Shown here piece by piece: positions 59,345-64,000 of a stretch of DNA of 64,000 bases. This DNA comes from Sycobia sp. Sy_11 (lineage: Eukaryota > Arthropoda > Insecta > Hymenoptera > Epichrysomallidae), in contig JACCIC010000064.1 in the NCBI GenBank assembly GCA_018907035.1, forward strand, positions 1,224,501 to 1,288,500, read 5' to 3'. The position numbers and the translations under genes are program-made. Each line of letters starts with the position of its first letter. The first letter of the stretch is position 1. Below the pieces are notes generated by a model. It had not been told where the DNA came from, searched no databases, and saw only the letters and a list, made by a program, of their open reading frames with translations.

Positions 59345-60844
59345 TACAAGTTGTCCCATTTTAATGTACTCTGATGTCTCTTTAGATATACAATTTAGCG
59401 ATAAATGGTTCAAACAATAGTTGTAGGACTCAACGAGGGTCATTTGAAAACTACCATTTCGTTGATCTTGAAATGCATTTTTAAGGTCAAATCAAGGTTA
59501 AGTTTAGTTTTTTAATGGAAACACATTTTTTATCTCAAAAAAAGTAACTTCTGTATGAAACATTTTATTCTTATACTGTGACTTCTCGCTAGAAGACAGT
59601 TGTCAGCTTTGATCTTTATTTAATTGCAATTAGGTCAAGTTCACTCAGTTGAATCAGGCCAAGTCAATTTTAAGTCTGAATCAGATTAATACTTGTCAAA
59701 GTGACGATCAAGTGACAGTAGGACCGCGATCAAGTGATAATCAGATCAACATCCAATTAAAGTTCCGGTGCGGTCAAGGCCAATATGAGGTTAAGTGATA
59801 GATCAAGTACTAGATCAAGTGCATGACTACATCAGGATCAAAGCAAGGTCAAGGTTGAATGATGTCCGACCTTGGTCAAAGCAGCAATCCATTTTAGGTC
59901 TAATCGGAGTCAAGTGAAGATTCAATTAATATAAGGCGTACCCGAACGACGAGCCATTTTAGGCAAGACCCTGACGTTCAGCTACTCAAAGTAAGACGTA
60001 CCACAACGTCCAGCCACTTAAAGCAAAAAATTAACGCTCAACCAGTCACAGCAATTTCAGCGCCTCAAGTGCTCTGTCAAATGCCTATTCTGTTGAATAT
60101 ACATTTGTAATCTCTGCCGGAAATTTCTTTGGACATCTATTAATGTTTGTGGAATGATTGCCTGGAATACTGCAACAATCCAATCCATCATATTTTATAC
60201 TGTCGTCGGACGTTCTGCGTAAATTCTCTGCTTCAAAGCTCTTCACTGGAAGAAGTTGAGGGGGGTTCAATCTGTCGATCTCGCCGAGAATTTACAGCAC
60301 GAACTACCAATGCCAATCCCACCATACGAATCCTCTGGATATGTCGCGTTCAGAAATCTCCTGACAAGTAGTCCACGATGAGCCAGAGCACCATCCTGCC
60401 AAAACCACACACATCGCGTTCTGTCTAGCGGAATGTTTTCTAAAGAGCTGAAATCTGGCCGTTTAAATTACGCTCATAAAAAATGGGAACTATGACGTGT
60501 TTTCCAACTATGCCTGTCCAAACATTAGTTAACCATCGTCTTTTACGGTGATGTCGCTGCCAATGTGTAGGCAGAAATCAAATCATTTATGAAAAAGAAG
60601 ATTCGTACAAAAGATACGTATTTTTTATCGCAGAATCCGAATATGACATAAAAAATACATGTTACCATTGAAAAAAACTAAACTTGACCTCGATTTGACT
60701 TTGAAACTGCATTTCAAGGTCAACGAGAAGGACATTTTTAGATGGCCTCCTTCAAGTCCTAGAACTATTGTTTAAACCACTTTTCGCTAAATTGCATATC
60801 TTACGAGATACCACAGGTGGTACATTAAAATGTGACACCTTGTA
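59345..60844 (-). mobile_element. TA-flanked DNA transposon with ~130-bp terminal inverted repeats
   Basis: The left end starts TACAAGTTGTCCCATTTTAA. The right, reverse-complemented, starts TACAAGGTGTCACATTTTAA. Similarity continues for about 130 bp, including ACAATAGTT and TGAAATGCA blocks. TA lies at 59343-59344 and 60845-60846, for a total of 1500 bp. The interior has a minus-strand transposase relic, and a region (59640-59890) of repeated AAGTGA/TCAAG-type words. Confidence 0.82.
60240..60425 (-). pseudogene. IS630/Tc1-mariner superfamily transposase relic
   Basis: The minus strand reads WFWQDGALAHRGLLVRRFLN near 60410-60350 (the block with the second catalytic Asp), then, after about 25 codons and a frame change, ARSTD, stop, TPLNFF, where related insect transposases have RSPDLTPLDFFLWG. 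The third catalytic Asp has become Asn. The rest of the gene is unreadable. Motifs are from family knowledge. Confidence 0.65.
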
Positions 60845-60895
60845 TAATTATAATATTATAAATAACTTAATTTTTTATTTAATTTAATTTTTTAC

Positions 60896-61805
60896 TTATT
60901 CATCAAACCGTAAGTGCTGGTCGGCCCAGTCGTGTGCTATTGATCGAAACAAGTGATAGTCTGAGGCAGCAACATCTGTAGAATACAGCGGGTGGGTTAC
61001 AACTTCGCATTTCAACGATTCCAAGTATGTCTTGACCACTTTCGCAACATGGGATCGAGCATTATCATGCTGTAGAATCACTTGTTCATGTCTATCGTTG
61101 TATTGCGGCCGTCTATCTTTCAATGCTCGGCTCAAACACATTAATTGCGTTCGATAACGATCGCCAGTGATTGTTTTAATCGATTGTAACAACCCATAAT
61201 ACACTACACCGAGCTAATTCCATCAAATACTGAGCATGACCTTGGAACCGTGAATATTTGGTTTGACCATCGACATGGAAGCATGGCCCGGATATTCCCA
61301 TGATTTTCTGCGCTTGGGCTTATCGTAATGAACCTATTTTTGGTCCACAGTCACAATCCCATGCAAAAGTCTCTTCCATCTTTGCCTTGCAAGCAGCTGT
61401 TCACAAACAAACAAACGCTGTTTAACATCTCTCGGCCTCAACTCGTACGGCGCCCAATTTCCTTGTTTCTGAATCATTCCCATGACTTTCAGGCGTTTTG
61501 ATATAGCTTTTTACGCCACTTCCAATGATATTGTCAATCTTTTTGCATTTGACATGAGTCTAGATCAAGTAATGCCTCCAATTCTACATCTTCGAAAACC
61601 TTTCTTCCACTACCATGCTCATCTTCAACGTGAAAATCACCGTTCTTGAAGCATTGAAACCACTCTCGGCACGTTATTTCACTAATCGCGGCCTTACCAT
61701 AGGTATTTGAGAGCAATCGATGAGCCTTAGCTGCAGTATATTCATATTAAAGCAGAAAATAAAAACCTCCCGCAAATAACGAGAATTTGGCTCGTAAGCT
61801 GACAT
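60896..61805 (-). pseudogene. Older mauritiana-type mariner transposase
   Basis: From a start at 61805 it reads MSAYEPNSRYLREV, clearly related to the intact protein's MSKFEPSRRHLREV. A frame change is followed by CREWFQCFKNGDFHVEDE, FEDVELEALLDLDSCQ, WAPYELRPRD-like, then in another frame ITGDRYRTQLMCLSRALK, ILQHDNARSHV (second Asp) and VAASDYHLFRS (third Asp). Stops and frameshifts are many, and the first catalytic motif is damaged. No matching termini were found. Confidence 0.82.
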
Positions 61806-62031
61806 ACTTAATCGATAATATCTTTATGATGCAGGCACAAATCGACTAATATTACGATGTCGTTATGTTTACAAATACCTAAGCTTGCGTATGACATCTA
61901 CGATTTATTTATTTCGACTACCACTTACCGCTCTAGCTATCTATTATACAGCTAATGAGATAGCTAAACTTATACTATAATACTCGTAAGCGGTATCTAA
62001 AATCAATACTTACATTACATTTTATAATTTA
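61806..62031. other. Short intergenic segment
   Basis: AT-rich; nothing recognised. Confidence 0.5.
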
Positions 62032-63317
62032 TCAGGTATGTGAATAAGTCTTTCCCGTTTTTTTTCAAATTTTGAGCCTTTATTGTGAAAAAATGGTTAC
62101 AAATGAATTATTGAAAGTATTGGCCATCGCTAGCTACAACTTTTTCCCATCTTTCTGGCAACATACGAATCCCGTTGCGAAAAAATTCGACCGGTTTGGC
62201 CTCTATCCAGTCATCCACCCATTTTTTGGCTTCCTCGTAGGAATGGAAGTGCTGGTCAGCCAGGCCATGCGTCATCGATCTGAAGAGATGGTAATCAGAC
62301 GGAGCAACGTCTGGACTATACGGCGGGTGGGGTAGGACTTCCCATTTGAGCGTTTCTAAGTATGTTTTCACCGGCGGTGCAACATGTGGGCGAGCATTGT
62401 CATGTTGCAAAATAACTTTGTCGTGCCTGTCGGAGTATTGTGGCCGTTTTTCTCGCAGTGCGCGGCTCAAACGCATCAATTGTCGTCGATAGACCTCGCC
62501 TGTGATCCTTTCATTCGGTTTCAGAAGCTCATAGTTAACCACACCAAGCTGGTCCCACCATATACAGAGCATGAGCTTGGCGCCATGAATATTTGGCTTG
62601 GCCGTCGATGATGATGCATGGCCGGGTAGTCCCCATGATTTTCTTCGCTTCGGATTATCGTAACGTATCGACTTTTCATCGCCAGTCACGATACGATGCA
62701 GAAAACCCTTTCTTTTATGTCGCTGAAGCAGCTGTTCGCAAGTGAAAAAACGCCGTTCGACGTCTCTCAGCTTCAGTTCGTACGGCACCCAATTTCCTTG
62801 CTTTTGGATCATTCCCATGGCTTTCAAACGCTTGGAAATGGTTGTTCGGTCAACTCCCAATGCTTCAGCAAGTTCTTCTTGCGTTTGACAAGAATCTTCA
62901 TCAAGCAAAGTCGCCAATTCTCGATCTTCAAAGATTTGCGGCCGCCCGGAACACTCCTTGTCTTCCACATCGAAATCACCGCTTTTGAAGCGTCGAAACC
63001 ATTCGCGAACACTTGAATCATCGACACAACCTTCTCCATAAGCCTCCTGAAGCAATCGATGCGTCTCGGCAGCAGATTTCTTCAAATTGAACCAATAAAG
63101 TGAAACTTCCCGCAAATGACGTCGACTCGGCTCAAATTTCGACATTTTCACGATATCAAAAATTTATGATGCGAAAAAATTTTAACTAATGTGTTAGTAT
63201 GGAATTGTTGACATATGAATAAGCTTTGATTATGACATATGTAACCATTGAATACTCGCACAGTATTGGTGGCGCCATCTCTTACAAAAAACGGGAAAGA
63301 CTCATTCACACTCCTAA
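62032..63317 (-). mobile_element. Full-length mauritiana-type mariner, copy 2 (1286 bp)
   Basis: Same termini as copy 1 in the opposite orientation, TA at 62030-62031 and 63318-63319, and the same length. Confidence 0.95.
62108..63145 (-). CDS. Mariner transposase, 345 aa, intact frame, one motif residue changed
   Basis: Start is ATG 63145, matching copy 1. The N-terminal helix-turn-helix, WVPYEL and the DD34D triad (Asp156, Asp249, Asp284) are all present. It differs from copy 1 at roughly a dozen residues. It keeps DNARPH and REWF where copy 1 is changed, but has Ser at 159 in place of the conserved Trp of GDEKW, right beside the first catalytic Asp. The frame is open throughout, so a protein could be made; whether it is active cannot be told from sequence. 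Confidence 0.92.
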   Translation of the reverse strand: MSKFEPSRRHLREVSLYWFNLKKSAAETHRLLQEAYGEGCVDDSSVREWFRRFKSGDFDVEDKECSGRPQIFEDRELATLLDEDSCQTQEELAEALGVDRTTISKRLKAMGMIQKQGNWVPYELKLRDVERRFFTCEQLLQRHKRKGFLHRIVTGDEKSIRYDNPKRRKSWGLPGHASSSTAKPNIHGAKLMLCIWWDQLGVVNYELLKPNERITGEVYRRQLMRLSRALREKRPQYSDRHDKVILQHDNARPHVAPPVKTYLETLKWEVLPHPPYSPDVAPSDYHLFRSMTHGLADQHFHSYEEAKKWVDDWIEAKPVEFFRNGIRMLPERWEKVVASDGQYFQ

Positions 63318-63319
63318 TA

Positions 63320-64000
63320 ATTTATAATCTAATATAAATTATTAATATGTATAAAAAATAAATAATATGTACAAGACACTAAATATTGAAAACAATATAA
63401 GGTAATAAACATTATGGACACTACAAGTAATATTATTACAAGCTTTATAAAAATTATAAATATAATAAAGTAGAATATATTGCAAATGCCAATAATATAC
63501 TATAACGTACGAGTACATAAAATTGTACAGCGGTCCTACGGCGAATATGAAAATTTGTGAATTCGCTGAACTATGTATACACACACCGACCATCGCGACT
63601 CTGAGCGATAGATACGTAGAAGCGTACCTACAAAGGGCGACTCACGCAAAATTTTTTGTTCTTCAAAAAATACAAAAATCAATTTTTTTTGTTGTTTTTC
63701 GGAAAATACAAAAATCAAATAACTTTTTTCTAGTTTCTTCGCGTTTATCTTATTTTGGAAAATTTAAAAACCAAAGTTTTTTTGTATTTTTATTTTGTTC
63801 GGGAAATCGATTTTTTGTGTTTTGGCTTTGGTTATTCTTGTCTTTTTCGGAAAACCCAAAAATTGAGTTTTTGGTGAATTTTTTTATCCATCTATTTTTT
63901 AATAATTAAAAAATTGAAATTGTTGTATTTCTTGAAAAGTTAGACGAATTAAATCATTTAAAACTATAAATTAATAAATATTTATTCATTGGTCTTACAG
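63320..64000. other. AT-rich DNA ending in a PLE terminus
   Basis: No gene was recognised. The last ~35 bp (ATTAATAAATATTTATTC then GGTCTTACAG) match the 3' terminus of the minus-oriented PLE copies, so another PLE probably continues past the window. Confidence 0.6.

Noticed and set aside
1..64000. CRISPR arrays, bacterial operons, ribosome binding sites
   Set aside because: The content is clearly animal nuclear DNA; the tandem repeats present have no spacer structure.

Overview
The window is AT-rich, non-genic insect DNA packed with transposable elements. Several mariner families, an intact Penelope-like element (PLE) with a GIY-YIG endonuclease, an R1-type LINE and a Gypsy retrotransposon together suggest an insect, perhaps a hymenopteran such as an ant. 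The species is inference only. I found no convincing host protein-coding gene, tRNA or rRNA.

Layout: 1-4560 is the 3' two thirds of a Ty3/Gypsy element (pol with one in-frame stop, then a likely 3' LTR). 4561-16900 is AT-rich DNA with a decayed mariner (7440-8623), a LINE reverse transcriptase relic, a truncated PLE, another decayed mariner and a 441-bp MITE. 16930-21165 holds a PLE with an intact 816-codon ORF next to an inverted 5'-truncated PLE whose 5' piece is flipped. 22413-23698 is a full-length 1286-bp mauritiana-type mariner; a second full-length copy lies at 62032-63317 in the opposite orientation.

24371-33093 is the largest structure. Two inverted arms of about 3.1 kb (24830-27910 and 30003-33093) are separated by 2.1 kb, and the left arm is bracketed by a direct duplication of about 460 bp (24371-24829 and 27951-28414). 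The left arm starts and ends inside transposons that continue beyond the right arm, so the left arm is the derived copy.

35211-42790 carries an irritans-type mariner fossil, a MITE, a mariner cut short next to an R1-clade LINE, and that LINE (minus strand; endonuclease mostly deleted). 42972-45229 is a TTAA-flanked Kolobok-like transposon with a GC-rich insert. 46180-46870 is a purine tract followed by CpG-rich DNA. 48956-53190 has four mariners end to end. 54650-58255 contains a duplicated, unidentified unit of about 1 kb. 59345-60844 is a TA-flanked element with roughly 130-bp terminal inverted repeats and an IS630-type transposase relic, followed by another mariner relic.

The elements do not form a pathway. 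Points of biological interest are the hammerhead-ribozyme motifs in the PLE copies, the inverted duplication (a possible hairpin-RNA source), the two nearly intact mariners with different motif substitutions, and a 15-bp subterminal motif shared by two mariner families.
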